Positions 1 through 8,922 of a stretch of DNA of 17,115 nucleotides are shown in pieces. A program made the translations under genes and the position numbers. Where the stretch lies: positions 1-17,115 of the forward strand of contig NJFT01000397.1 in assembly GCA_002221725.1 (NCBI GenBank), read 5' to 3'. The DNA is from Scedosporium boydii. Its lineage: Eukaryota > Ascomycota > Sordariomycetes > Microascales > Microascaceae. A model generated the notes under the pieces. It was given only the letters and a program-made list of their open reading frames with translations, had not been told where the DNA came from and did no database searches. Position 1 is the first letter of the stretch, and each line of letters opens with the position of its first letter.

Positions 1-593
1 AAGGTAGGGTGGGTGGGTGGCTGTAAGTGGGGGGTCCAACTTATACCAGCACTAACACTATCGATTTACGAAGAGGTTCCCGGCGATAATTTTGTCTTAT
101 TCACCCACCCCTTTCTCTCTCTATCAAGCTATGCTATACTCAGGATCAACCTAACATCCATGATGATGAATTTTTTTTTTTTTTTGACCTAAGATACCAC
201 TACTTTCGTAAATTGTAGCTTGCAGCCTGACGATCCAGAGAGTTAGCGACTGGGTTGATGAATTGAGACAGCCGTCATGAATAATATGAAGAGGAACGCA
301 GCAGGGCTTACGACGCTGAATTGAGCAGTATGTGAGACCGGAACGCCTCCTAGAACTGATTGGAACTCATGAAACGTGACTGTTATTAGAACGTTGTCTG
401 CAAGAGAGCCGGTGATGCCTAACATAATATAGGGAAGTAGGCATCACACGATGATTAACAAGGCACCGTCTAGGCAAGCATAAAAGGAAAGCAACCTAGG
501 TGAGCCTAATAAGTATAAAAATAAACCTATCATTCTTGCTAGAAGCTTGTGAGAACCGAACACTAAAATATAGATAAAAATAGTAGGTAGTCG
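1..593. other. Non-coding flank with G-rich start and T15 tract
   Basis: I see no supportable gene here. The first 40 bases hold runs of GGG (three closely spaced, then a GGGGGG), a possible G-quadruplex motif. A T15 homopolymer lies at 171-185. A 60-codon minus-strand open frame at 243-425 has no recognisable domain, and I do not call it. The part next to 594 is the 3' flank of the minus-strand GH43 gene and is fairly AT-rich (about 480-590), as expected for a 3' UTR or terminator. Confidence 0.6.
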
Positions 594-2027
594 CTACTCC
601 ATTACGAAGGTCGCCTGCTCCCGCCCCTGTTCCGATTCCATATTAACGGCCGCCACTAGCAGAGCATTGCTCTCGTCCGCCAAAATGTAATATCCCGGCG
701 CGTCCGATGCCTCAAACGACGCATCTACGCTACTCGCTAAGCCGGGGCGTTGGTTAAAGCTCGCGCCAGCGTTGAAGTCGGCCGAATCTTGTTTCGCATC
801 TAATCGAAGGTCTCCACCCGACCGCCGGAGGAACGAGCCCGGGGCGCTCGTCGACTCTAGGCTGATAGTGCTACCACCAGCCAGGCCAGGGCTTACGATG
901 CGGAATTGAGTATCAGCTAGGGCAGGTACGTCGGCCTCCATAAGGACGTAGCCCTTCTGGCGCATAAAGAGGCTAGGATTTTTGTATGACCGCAGTCGAA
1001 CGGGGGTCATGCCGTCGGCCACTGGAATGCCGAAGTCAGGAGTCCCGTCGGCCTTCCAGTACAGTTTCTGCACGCGCGTCCGGCGGTTTGGGTCGTTAAG
1101 CGGGTCGCCCTGAATGTCACGGTATCCCCGATCATGGTACACCATGATATCGCTCAGCCCGTCCTCAGAAACAGTGAATGAGTTGTGGCCGGGTCCCCAT
1201 TGGTTCGTTTTTTCGTTACTGACGAAGACAGGGTCCGGCGACTTCGTCCAGGATTCGGCGCTCATAAGGTTTGAGGACGCAGACGCAGTTAGCATGCCCA
1301 AGCAATAGTTGGCGTCGGTCGCGCTGGCCGAGTACGTCAGGAAAATTTTCCCATTCCTCTGAATGACAAAAGGCCCTTCATTGACGTTATGTCCCATCCG
1401 CTCCCATGGCAATTCGGGCCGCGAAATAACGGACGGAGTACCCTGGATCGTCCACGGGTTTTCTAGAGGCGCGATTAGGATGCCCGTGCCGTCGCCGGCC
1501 GTCTGTGCCCATATTAGGTAGCGCGTCTCGTTCACCTCGAAGGTAGAGGCGTCCAGCGCGAAGGTGTCCTGGTTGGTCTTGAGGATGCCCTTCTCGACCC
1601 AGGCCGCGGTTAGAGCGTTGTTCCCGGTCCCCTCCAGTACAAATGGTCGAATGCGCCACTGGTCGGAAACGCCGAGCGCGACATAAACATACCACTTGCC
1701 GTCAATATAGTGGATCTCAGGGGCCCAAACCTGGCCGCTGCCTACGCCGGACTGTTTTCTCGTGAAGATTGTTACTTCGGATGCAGTCGATAGGCCCTGA
1801 ATGGTTTCCGACCGGCGCAGGACGACTCTGTCGTAGGCCGGTACCGTCGCAGCAAAATAGTAAAACCCATCTGTGTGCTTGTAGATGTGGGGGTCGGCGC
1901 GTTGCTCCACTAGCGTGTTATTGTAAGTCACGGCCGGTGACCCGACGACTGGAGTAAGACCGAATACCGCCAGTCCGATGAGCAGTGCGACGGTGGCCTT
2001 CACCAGGCGTTGCGAGATATGCGTCAT
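594..2027 (-). CDS. Secreted GH43 alpha-L-arabinofuranosidase with AbfB/CBM42 domain
   Basis: Single-exon gene of 477 residues. An N-terminal hydrophobic segment (about 9-29) followed by VGS-PA looks like a signal peptide, so the enzyme is probably secreted to attack arabinan or arabinoxylan side chains. Residues about 40-340 form the GH43 five-bladed propeller. The expected acidic triad is visible: general base D45 in RADPH, pKa-modulating D159 in ALDAS, general acid E217 in NVNEGPF. H281 in GPGHNSF is the usual propeller-core histidine. Residues about 343-477 (LRSYKNPSLFMR, then FRIVSPGLA, then the ASFNQRPGL and YYILADES segments) match an AbfB (CBM42) beta-trefoil. This arrangement is known from exo-acting GH43 subfamily 26 arabinofuranosidases; the subfamily is my inference. 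The start is the first ATG directly before the signal peptide. No lesions seen. The neighbouring plus-strand GH43 copy is a pseudogene. Confidence 0.9.
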   Translation of the reverse strand: MTHISQRLVKATVALLIGLAVFGLTPVVGSPAVTYNNTLVEQRADPHIYKHTDGFYYFAATVPAYDRVVLRRSETIQGLSTASEVTIFTRKQSGVGSGQVWAPEIHYIDGKWYVYVALGVSDQWRIRPFVLEGTGNNALTAAWVEKGILKTNQDTFALDASTFEVNETRYLIWAQTAGDGTGILIAPLENPWTIQGTPSVISRPELPWERMGHNVNEGPFVIQRNGKIFLTYSASATDANYCLGMLTASASSNLMSAESWTKSPDPVFVSNEKTNQWGPGHNSFTVSEDGLSDIMVYHDRGYRDIQGDPLNDPNRRTRVQKLYWKADGTPDFGIPVADGMTPVRLRSYKNPSLFMRQKGYVLMEADVPALADTQFRIVSPGLAGGSTISLESTSAPGSFLRRSGGDLRLDAKQDSADFNAGASFNQRPGLASSVDASFEASDAPGYYILADESNALLVAAVNMESEQGREQATFVME

Positions 2028-2085
2028 TATACCGGCAGCAAGAGTTTAGAGACCAATATAGGCCGCCAAGTAGATTCTTGCCAGC

Positions 2086-2165
2086 ATATTTATTTCGAAA
2101 GCCGGACTACCATCGCGCTTAAGTAGTCTCCCCTCGGTGCTCTCTCTCAGCTATATTCTAATTGG
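2086..2165 (-). promoter_or_regulatory. Likely core promoter of the GH43 gene
   Basis: Read on the minus strand, a CCAAT pentamer (2161-2165) lies about 135 bases before the GH43 ATG. An AT-rich TATA-like AATAAATAT (2086-2094) lies about 60 bases before it. Spacing suits a fungal promoter. Prediction from sequence only. Confidence 0.4.
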
Positions 2166-2898
2166 TCGTCCACCTGGGACCAAAACCCTGTCGTCTAAGA
2201 GACGCATGTCGCTCATATTGGCCTACTTCACTCGGAAGCTTTCAATACCGAGCCTAAAGCTCTTGGGCACTGATACTAGCTTCGGGAATGTCCTGGCGCG
2301 TCCTGCACGAAGGAAAGTCCAAAAGGGAGGTTGCGGGGCCAAAACTGGCGAAGCCTACTGGTGCGCTTCTATCTTTAGAGATAGGCGGAGAGAAGTGCTC
2401 CGAAATCCCATTTCAATCTCCTCCTACTAAATGGAGCCAATTGGAGGCCAGAGACGGATTTGAGACTTTGGACTTATGTATATAGTAGTTCGTCCTTCCT
2501 ATATGAAGTCCGCTTGCGCACGAGGTCACAGCGCCCTTTTCCAACGACCCGCCACATTGGCACAACTCCTATCTTGCTAGCGCCCCAATGGCAAAGCGTA
2601 TCCTCGCCAAGCTGGCTTATAATAAATGTGTCTGATTCCAGACTGACATATATATGAGTGCAACAGCTTGTTATAGCAGCACCAGAGACTCCACAGGCTA
2701 GATTTGCTTAATAGCGGGGATAAACGTCTTCCTGCGCTGTGCTAGCTTCATAAATGGCCCATAGTTCTGAAACAAATCGAGAAGGAAAAGCAGGAGCTCT
2801 AACACATTTTGCGCGGATGAGAATCAGAAAAAAAAAAAAAAATTCTCTATCCTCACCTACGCCATCTGGGCATCCTCTACGCTTGTCGCTTGTGACAT
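2166..2898. other. Intergenic region between the two head-to-head GH43 copies
   Basis: No supported gene. Short open frames on the plus strand (2137-2657) have no family signature and overlap each other in different frames. An A15 tract lies at 2828-2842. Directly after it, 2843-2893 reads in one plus frame as a hydrophobic, signal-peptide-like stretch (ILTYAIWASSTLVAC), but without an ATG and out of frame with the GH43 relic that follows. It may be the decayed first exon of that relic. Confidence 0.4.
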
Positions 2899-3973
2899 GA
2901 CACATTCTCCAATCCTTTAAAGGATTCCAGTGGTTCGGATCCCTTCCTCATTTACGACGATGGCGATGGCTATTACTATTTGATGACCACGACCTACAAC
3001 AACTTACAAATCACCCGGGCCGAAACCCTTGAAGGCCTCAAGACTGGAGAAACCAGGACCATCCAGACTGGCGGGAGAGACAACTGGGCGCCTGAGCTGC
3101 GCAAGGTCAACGGCACTTGATATGTTTATTACTCCCAGGACCGGAAATCATACGTCCTCACAGGTGAGCACCTCCTCCGCGGCTCAAATTCGCGGCAACA
3201 GGTCGAGAGCTGAGAATTGCTCATCATGCCCGTTGAATGACAGGCGGATCGGAGCCGTGGGGTAGCTATGGTAATAACAAGCAGGTGCACACTGAGTGGG
3301 GAATCGGCGCCACTCTAGTAAAGATACCGGCTGGGGTACCTACTACGTCTGCTCGTGTCTTTCCGACAACGTCCAGTCGCTCTGCATCGCCGAACTCATC
3401 ACGCCCACCAGCATTGGTCCCATCTCCACCCTCTCACAGCCGACTGAATCTTGGGAGAAGGTCGGCTTCGGTGTCAATGAAGGGCCCGCAGGTTTGTATC
3501 ACGACAACAAGACGTGGATTGCCTACTCTGCCGGTTACTGCGGCCCGCCCGACTACGCCGTTGCCACCTTGCTTTATGATGGGGAGAGTGATCCGACCGC
3601 GGCCAGCTCCTGGACCAAGTCCTCTAGGCCTCTGTTCACGTCAGCCAATGGCAACTCTGGCACTGCACATAACCAGTACGTTTCGGACCTCTTGTTCTCC
3701 TTGACTAGGTGGCCACGTAAAGGAGCTTGACATTGTTCGCACCGCAGTTTCCAATCTACCTTCTACTAACCGTAAGACTTTGTTTAGATTTTTCACCAGC
3801 CCAGACAGTACTGAGATCTGGAACATATATCACGCCACGCCAAACCCCGCCGGAAGCTGCGGGACGGACCGCCGGCGTTTGCTCAGATCGTCAACTGGAA
3901 TGAGGACGGCTTGCCCAATTTTGGCACTCCAGTCCGGGCGGGAGAGGTGCTGCAGGGCCCGTCTGGAGAGTAA
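2899..3973 (+). pseudogene. Broken second GH43 glycosidase (arabinofuranosidase/arabinanase-like)
   Basis: GH43 homology can be followed through three exons with GT-AG introns at 3164-3243 and 3676-3787. Exon 1 holds GSDPFLIYDDGDGYYYL with the general-base Asp, and NWAPELRKVNGT. Exon 2 holds GFGVNEGPAGLYHDN with the general-acid Glu, and GTAHNQ. Exon 3 holds FFTSPDSTEIWNIYHA, then VNWNEDGLPNFGTPV and a TAA at 3971-3973. Lesions: TGA at 3118-3120 where the family has Trp (TWYVYY); a one-base loss in frame near 3315-3322; another near 3877; the usual catalytic modulator Asp replaced by Gly (3306-3308, WGIGAT instead of WGIDAT); and no in-frame ATG or signal peptide upstream (stop at 2893). It lacks an AbfB domain, so it is not a recent copy of the neighbour. 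Retained introns point to decay of a genomic gene, not retroposition. The corrected reading is not expected to be expressed. Confidence 0.85.
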
Positions 3974-4139
3974 TACACCAGGGCACATATAAACCTTCAT
4001 CTCCTATATATTACGTTCAGTCCTTCGCGGAAACGCAGGGTGTTCCCTTGAAATATACAGGTCGGTTAAATATTTGGCCGCCTTGGGATGCATCGATAGT
4101 CCTTTCTGACTATTAAATTTTTTTAACTCTTTTTTCCCC

Positions 4140-4478
4140 TCGCCGTGGCATGTGGCGATCGCCCCTAGTGATTACAATGATCGCAACGGCGAGCATTACG
4201 ATCAGGGACTGTGATCGTAGCCTTAGGGTGACGAACACCTGGGAGAGCTTGGAAGGAAGACGTCTATATAAACTACGGTTCTACCATATATCTAGTCTGT
4301 CTTTCAAGACTCTCCAGTAGTCAATTCAAGTACAACTAGACCCCTACATTTGAATACGCACTTCTCACCAACATCTTGTGAATCTTGTGAATACTGCTTG
4401 ACTGCCTCACTCTACCAATAACAGACAACACTCGACCCTTGCACCAGCTGTATCCACCTGATACCGTCAACGAGCCAG
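4140..4478 (+). promoter_or_regulatory. Promoter and 5' leader without a gene (orphan promoter)
   Basis: A strong TATATAAA (4265-4272) is followed by a C/A-rich, ATG-free stretch of about 200 bases, typical of a fungal 5' leader, including a 9-bp tandem repeat ATCTTGTGA x2 (4373-4390). Upstream lie a 10-bp palindrome GGCGATCGCC (4154-4163) and an 8-bp inverted repeat (4197-4219). No coding frame follows: at 4479 the sequence changes to an LTR-like end and then the 3' end of the convergent MFS gene. I infer that the gene once served by this promoter has been deleted or displaced. Confidence 0.4.
4197..4219. promoter_or_regulatory. Perfect 8-bp inverted repeat upstream of the orphan TATA box
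   Basis: TACGATCA (4197-4204) and TGATCGTA (4212-4219) are exact reverse complements separated by 7 bases. Further GATCG/CGATC cores occur at 4154-4163 and near 4180. The site lies about 45 bases upstream of TATATAAA. It could be a dimeric regulator site; no factor can be named. Confidence 0.35.
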
Positions 4479-4778
4479 TGTTAGGATCGTAACAAAAGGG
4501 GGTGTCTGGGAAGGGGGTCCTCTAACTTATCTTGTAAATGGATAGGAGGGAGGATCGATTTAGCAAGTTATTCTCGGCGCTATAGCTTCTCGCCACCGGG
4601 TAGGCACCGCTATGATATCTACTAAAAGACGGGAAGGTCTCCGTAGAGTATAATGAGAGATAGCGAGAGGAGGTAATGTCGCGTGACCGGCGCCACGAAC
4701 TACCAGCACAAACGGCAGTAGGTTCGCGGTGATCCAGTCGCGTCGAGCTGCAACCAACCCCGACCCTCGTGCACGCAG
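4479..4778. mobile_element. Possible LTR-like transposon relic
   Basis: The segment begins with TGTTAGGATCGTAACA (4479-4494), which has TGTTA/TAACA termini like many fungal Gypsy LTR ends, and runs to the MFS stop. On the minus strand a 64-codon frame has no recognised retrotransposon domain. I could not find the opposite LTR end or a target-site duplication, so this is tentative. It may simply be the 3' flank of the MFS gene. Confidence 0.2.
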
Positions 4779-6543
4779 CTATTCCCTGGACTTCCTGTCC
4801 AAGGTGGAGTGAAGTTCGTACTGCTGCATCCTCGAGATGCACAGCAAGGCCAGCACTGCAACACACAAAAACATGACCCAGACGCCCTTGAACCCCTCCA
4901 TGAAGGATTTCATCGCACCCTCGCGCCAGTGGCCCTCAAGCCTCTTCAGCTCCTCCAAGTCCTCTAGGATCCTGCCAATCGTCTCGGTTGCATTCGGCTC
5001 GCCCCCGAACCGTTCCCAGAGACGTGTGTTAAGGATATTTTGATAAATTGCCGATGCTCCTGTCACGCCGAGCGTGCTGCCGAGTCCGCGAGCGAGGTCT
5101 GGGAGATGGCGGTTAATACTATGGCGCATATATATGAGGTTGGGAGAGCCCAAAAACTGATGCGGGTTCTTACTTACAGAGAGCAGATGTAATGACGGCA
5201 TGATCAGAATGATCCAAAGCAGCAGTGCACGCAAGCAATGTAATCGTCGACATGCTTCCAGCACCGAAACTCACAAGAACAAACGCTCCACTCAGCAACC
5301 AGTTTGGACTCTGCGAGCTCAGAAGGTTCAAGAGGAGAGTGCCAGATGCCAAGACGACTTGGCTCAAGATCCCCAGACCGACGTATCTCCCTGTGCGCTT
5401 CACGATGTAACCCGCCCCGAGAGAGCCCGCAGCGATGCCAAACGGCGAGGGCGAGAGTTGAAGTCCGGCATCCGTTGCGGAGCTCCCACGTACTTGGAGG
5501 TAGAGGGGCAGATAAAGGATGCCCGCCATAAAAGGAACGGTCGCGAGGAGGTTAGTGGCACATCCGGAAAAGACGGTCCGGTTAAGCATGAGCTTCACGG
5601 GGATGACCGGTTCCGCAATTACCGACTCCCACTTGATAAAACCCGCGAGGAAGAATAGGGACAGCGGGATAGTCGTGAGTGGGAGAGGGTGGCTCCAAGG
5701 AACGATGTTGCCCCCGGCGCTGAGACCGAGCAACAAGAGAATCAGAAACGACACGATGAGAAGGACGCCGACGAAGTCAATGCGTTTGAGGTAGGAAGTA
5801 TCTGACTCCTTCTTCGGGGGTGCTTTTACCAGGAAATAGATGGCAAATGCGCAGAATATCGCAGGCGGCACCTGGACGTAGAACGCTATCCTCCAGCTGA
5901 TGTGATCGTTGAACAAGCCCCCCATAATGCCACCGAGCATGGATCCAGTAGCGTAGCATAGCTGCCCGATGCCCTGGGCCACCCCTCTTTGACGGAGAGG
6001 GATGAGGTCGGATCCCATAAAGGTTGAAATACTCAGCAGCCCTCCACCTCCAGCACCAGCGACAACGCGGCCGAAGATCATGACGTTTTGGTTTGTTGCT
6101 ATGGCGCATATGAGGTTCCCCATGGCGAAGACGACGTTGCTCAGGACTAGGCCGGGACCTCTTCCAAAGATGTCAGTTAGGCGGCCAGAGATGGGCTGGA
6201 CGGTGGCGCTGGCGACGAAGTATGCCGTGGTGAGCCATGAGAGCAGGCTGAGAGACTTGAATTCACTCGAGATGGGGCCCGCGAGAGTGGCCATGATGGT
6301 TGAGTCAATCGCTGCTATCAAGCAGCCGAACCACGCGGCGCCCATGATGAGGGCCACCCTCGAGAGCGGGATGTTGCCCGCAGTCGGTTTCCCACAGCCA
6401 TCCCCGGCGAGGATTTCTTTGACGTCATTGTTCAGAGATGGTGGCTTTATGAGCGGCGTTCGTTCCGTGGGTGCGGACTGGGTGCTGCTCGTCTCATCGC
6501 TCCAGTCCTGACTGCGGCGGTCATCGCAAAAGATTCCTGACAT
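4779..6543 (-). CDS. MFS transporter of the 14-TM DHA2/VBA-Fnx1-like type
   Basis: Two exons (6543-5178 and 5098-4779) with a 79-bp intron (5099-5177; donor GTAAGT, TTAAC branch-like site, acceptor CAG) give 561 residues. The join restores VITSALYLARGLGSTLG. The first ATG is at 6543; an in-frame TTG four codons earlier is not a likely start. A soluble N-terminus of about 60 residues precedes about 14 hydrophobic helices. The helix-1 Asp in IAAIDSTIMAT (D80) and motif A, GRLTDIFGR (120-128), are present. This family exports drugs or toxic metabolites across the plasma membrane, or moves basic amino acids into vacuoles. An acidic dileucine ERTPLI (27-32) is a plausible AP-3 vacuolar sorting signal. 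It is divergent from the oxygenase gene, so the two may be co-regulated. No lesions seen. Substrate cannot be assigned from sequence. Confidence 0.88.
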
Positions 6544-7614
6544 GTTCTCTCGCAAGACTATGTCGTTTCACTCGTGGAAAAGCCGGCTGGGGCGATGGGA
6601 ATAGCTAGACAGGAATTGGGTTAAATCGGCATTTGCTCTTGTTCTGTAGTAAACTGACGACCACCACGACCGAATAATAACGAAAAATCGGGTCTGATTC
6701 CTTGTCTCAACCCTGCAACACCCATCCGTGCGAGCTACTTTCCAGCACGTCAAGCTGGTCAAGCTGGTCCAGCTGAGCGAGCTGAGGATCGCTTCCTTCA
6801 GCTCTCTTCCCAAGGCCAAATCAGGCAAGGACAGGCCTTGAAAAGAGCGCCACGGGTCCAGGATTTACATATAAATCCCCGAATTGGATCCGACTCCTGA
6901 TTCTGTGTAATACCCGCTCGGTGGTTCGTCAACTTCGTCGAGTCCGTTCCACTGTCACTTATGACACTTTCCAAATCCGAGACCTATTTGAGTACGCGAC
7001 CCACGCTATGCTAAATGGGCCAAACATCTGGGAGAGCAAGAAGATTCCTCTTTCTCGTATAGCAAAAGCAGCAAAAAAACGAATTAGTTTCAGCCACCCG
7101 AAACGTCTCCAAACCGACAATCGCGGGGAAAGCGTCATCTCCCTGGCAAATATCGGTTGAATTTCACTTCTCTTCTCATCTGGGCAGTACGCGAGGGTCC
7201 AACTATACTTCTATATCCTAGGAAAAAAGATAGTCTTGGGCGAGGATATGCCTGCTGTTCCTCTGCCCCGTCAAGGAGTGGGATAAAAGTGCCCAGTGGT
7301 TTATCAGGGTCCGGAATTGCAGTCCCGGTTCCCCCGCCCCGAGGAGAATGGGTTGGTAGATCGGCGGACCAACGGCCCAAAAGCAAGGGGGGATCGGCGA
7401 GGGGCTGAGAAAGAGGCTTGCTGAACTAGACGCAGCCGTGGAGCCATATTATTTTGCCAAGCCATTGCTAGGTCCGTCTCTCTTTGGGTTTGCGAGGTAC
7501 GGCCGAGATAAAATGGGTACTGGTTCTCTTGCTTTTGATTTGGACAAACCATTGATCCCATCATACTATTCAGAACCGTAGAACTACCCCAAATCATCTT
7601 AGTTCGCCACCACC
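6544..7614. promoter_or_regulatory. Divergent promoter region of MFS and 2OG-oxygenase genes
   Basis: No supported gene in this 1.07-kb stretch; the open frames at 6568-6828, 6921-7160 and 7135-7597 lack family signals and overlap each other. It holds a TATAAAT (6871-6877, plus), a GATAAAA (7507-7513) about 105 bases before the oxygenase ATG, a GGCCAAAT octamer (6814-6821) and CGG-rich stretches with GATCGGCG repeated at 7358-7365 and 7393-7400, which could bind Zn2Cys6 regulators. All are motif matches only. Confidence 0.4.
6751..6786. repeat. Degenerate 9-bp tandem repeat, four units
   Basis: CAAGCTGGT, CAAGCTGGT, CCAGCTGAG, CGAGCTGAG run head to tail. The core AGCTG is kept in all four, and CAGCTG at 6770-6775 is an E-box. 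It lies about 210 bases upstream of the MFS start codon on that gene's promoter side. Confidence 0.6.
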
Positions 7615-8543
7615 ATGTCCGCTACTGGCATACCTCTCGGAGAACCGGTCGCTTCTCTCAAGACCATCGACTTTGAGAAAATTTTATCAAATGATCCGCA
7701 GACTGCCCAGGAGCTACTGGAGGCCGCACGAGCGCCCGGCTTCTTCTTCGTTGATTTACGAGGTCCCAATTCCGCAGGGATGCAGAATGACCTCGAGGCA
7801 CTCTTCAAGCTCTCAGAGGAATATTTCGCGCAAGACAAGGCGATCAAAGACACACACTTCCGTGCTGATGTTGATCGAGGGTAGGATGTTACCAACCGTT
7901 TTTTCCTATCCCTATTGCCTAACTCTAACGGATGACACAAAAAAAGGTACAAGGGGGGTGTCGGGCATGAGTCCTTTGAGGTACGTTGCCAAATCAAGCT
8001 AGCTTCCGAAGACGTCCATGAAGATGGGAGCTGAACCCTGACTCTTGGCCGCAGATCGCCCGCGACGAACTCTCCAACGAAACGCTCGCCTTTCCAGGGG
8101 CCCTAGCCGCCCACTCCCCGACTCTGACCCGCTTCTCACAGCAATCCGACTTCGTCACCAAGAAACTACTAGCCTCCCTAACCAGGTCCCTGAACAAGCA
8201 GTGGACCCAGGACCTCGACGCTCCCAGCCCCTCCGGCTTGAAATTCATCTCGGCTCCGACCAGCGAGACGCGCTCTGCAGCCCCTGACACGACGCACACT
8301 GATGGAGGCATCTTGACTCTCCTGTGGTGCCCAAAGCTGTCGAGCCAGATTCTAGACCCGCAGACAAAGGAGTGGGGCTGGGTCGAACCGAGGGAGGGCT
8401 GCACGCTTGTGAATGTTGCTGATGCACTGCAGAGGGAGACAGGTGATGTCTTGCATTCGTGCGTTCATCGTGTTTCCCAGCCGGGTGATGGGGTTGAGGA
8501 AAGACATTTTATTAGTTACTATCTTAGACCAGGGACGGCTTGA
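7615..8543 (+). CDS. 2-oxoglutarate/Fe(II)-dependent oxygenase (isopenicillin N synthase-like)
   Basis: Three exons: 7615-7880, a 34-nt micro-exon 7947-7980, and 8055-8543; introns of 66 bp (donor GTAGGA, branch-like CTAAC) and 74 bp (branch-like CTGAAC). The product has 262 residues. The start is the ATG in the CACCATGTC context. Residues about 15-60 match the DIOX N-terminal region (TIDFEKIL, then APGFFFVDLRG); the micro-exon gives GYKGGVGHESFE. The iron triad is H181-x-D183 in HTDGGILTLLW plus H238 in SCVHRV; R250 would bind 2-oxoglutarate. Oddities: the usual R-x-S reads R-H-F (250-252), and the protein is about 60-80 residues shorter than typical 330-350-residue members, mainly before the HTD motif. 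Such enzymes hydroxylate, desaturate or cyclise small molecules in the cytosol. The divergent MFS and nearby synthetase suggest an amino-acid-derived substrate, which is inference. Confidence 0.85.
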
Positions 8544-8922
8544 GGCTGGGTCTAGTCGTTTTTTCTGATTATGGTGCCACCACTAGATAGAGAATAACTG
8601 AAAAGGATTGCCCGGGTCTTGAAGAAGAAGATCCAGTCAAGTCAGTCACATACATGGTACTAGTGTAGTTGCGCCGGCACTTATTATCTTTTAATTTCCG
8701 TAGCCGGCCTAGTCATCCCTGTCCCTGTCAAAAAGGAAACAAAATAAGTCTGTTTCTATTTTAAGAAGTTTTCATTTCATCAAATGCAAGTGGTCCTTAA
8801 GGATGTACTTTCTATTATGCCCGATCGCTCTGTGGGGAGGACATTGTTGGCGAGAGCGGCGCCCGGCAGAAACGACCAAATATTCTGTCTCATCTTTCAT
8901 ATGTGTCCCAACTGGATTTTCG
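8544..8922. other. Convergent 3' region between oxygenase and synthetase genes
   Basis: No gene. It contains the 3' ends of both flanking genes; the oxygenase stop is followed by a T6 run, and AT-rich stretches with AATAAC (8593-8598, plus) and an AATAAG-like signal readable on the minus strand near 8682-8687 may direct polyadenylation. Confidence 0.4.

Noticed and set aside
1..40. Telomeric repeat at the left edge
   Set aside because: The GGGT runs are not TTAGGG units and are too short and irregular.
243..425. 60-codon minus-strand frame with a hydrophobic end
   Set aside because: No recognisable family, no promoter or splice partner identified.
3118..3120. RIP as cause of the GH43 nonsense codon
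   Set aside because: The inferred TGG to TGA change is in a GG (CC on the other strand) context, not the CpA context preferred by RIP, and the surrounding sequence is not AT-skewed.
5200..5658. 152-codon plus-strand frame
   Set aside because: Antisense shadow of the MFS exon, whose minus translation is clearly a membrane transporter.
6002..6511. 169-codon plus-strand frame
   Set aside because: Antisense shadow of the MFS first exon.
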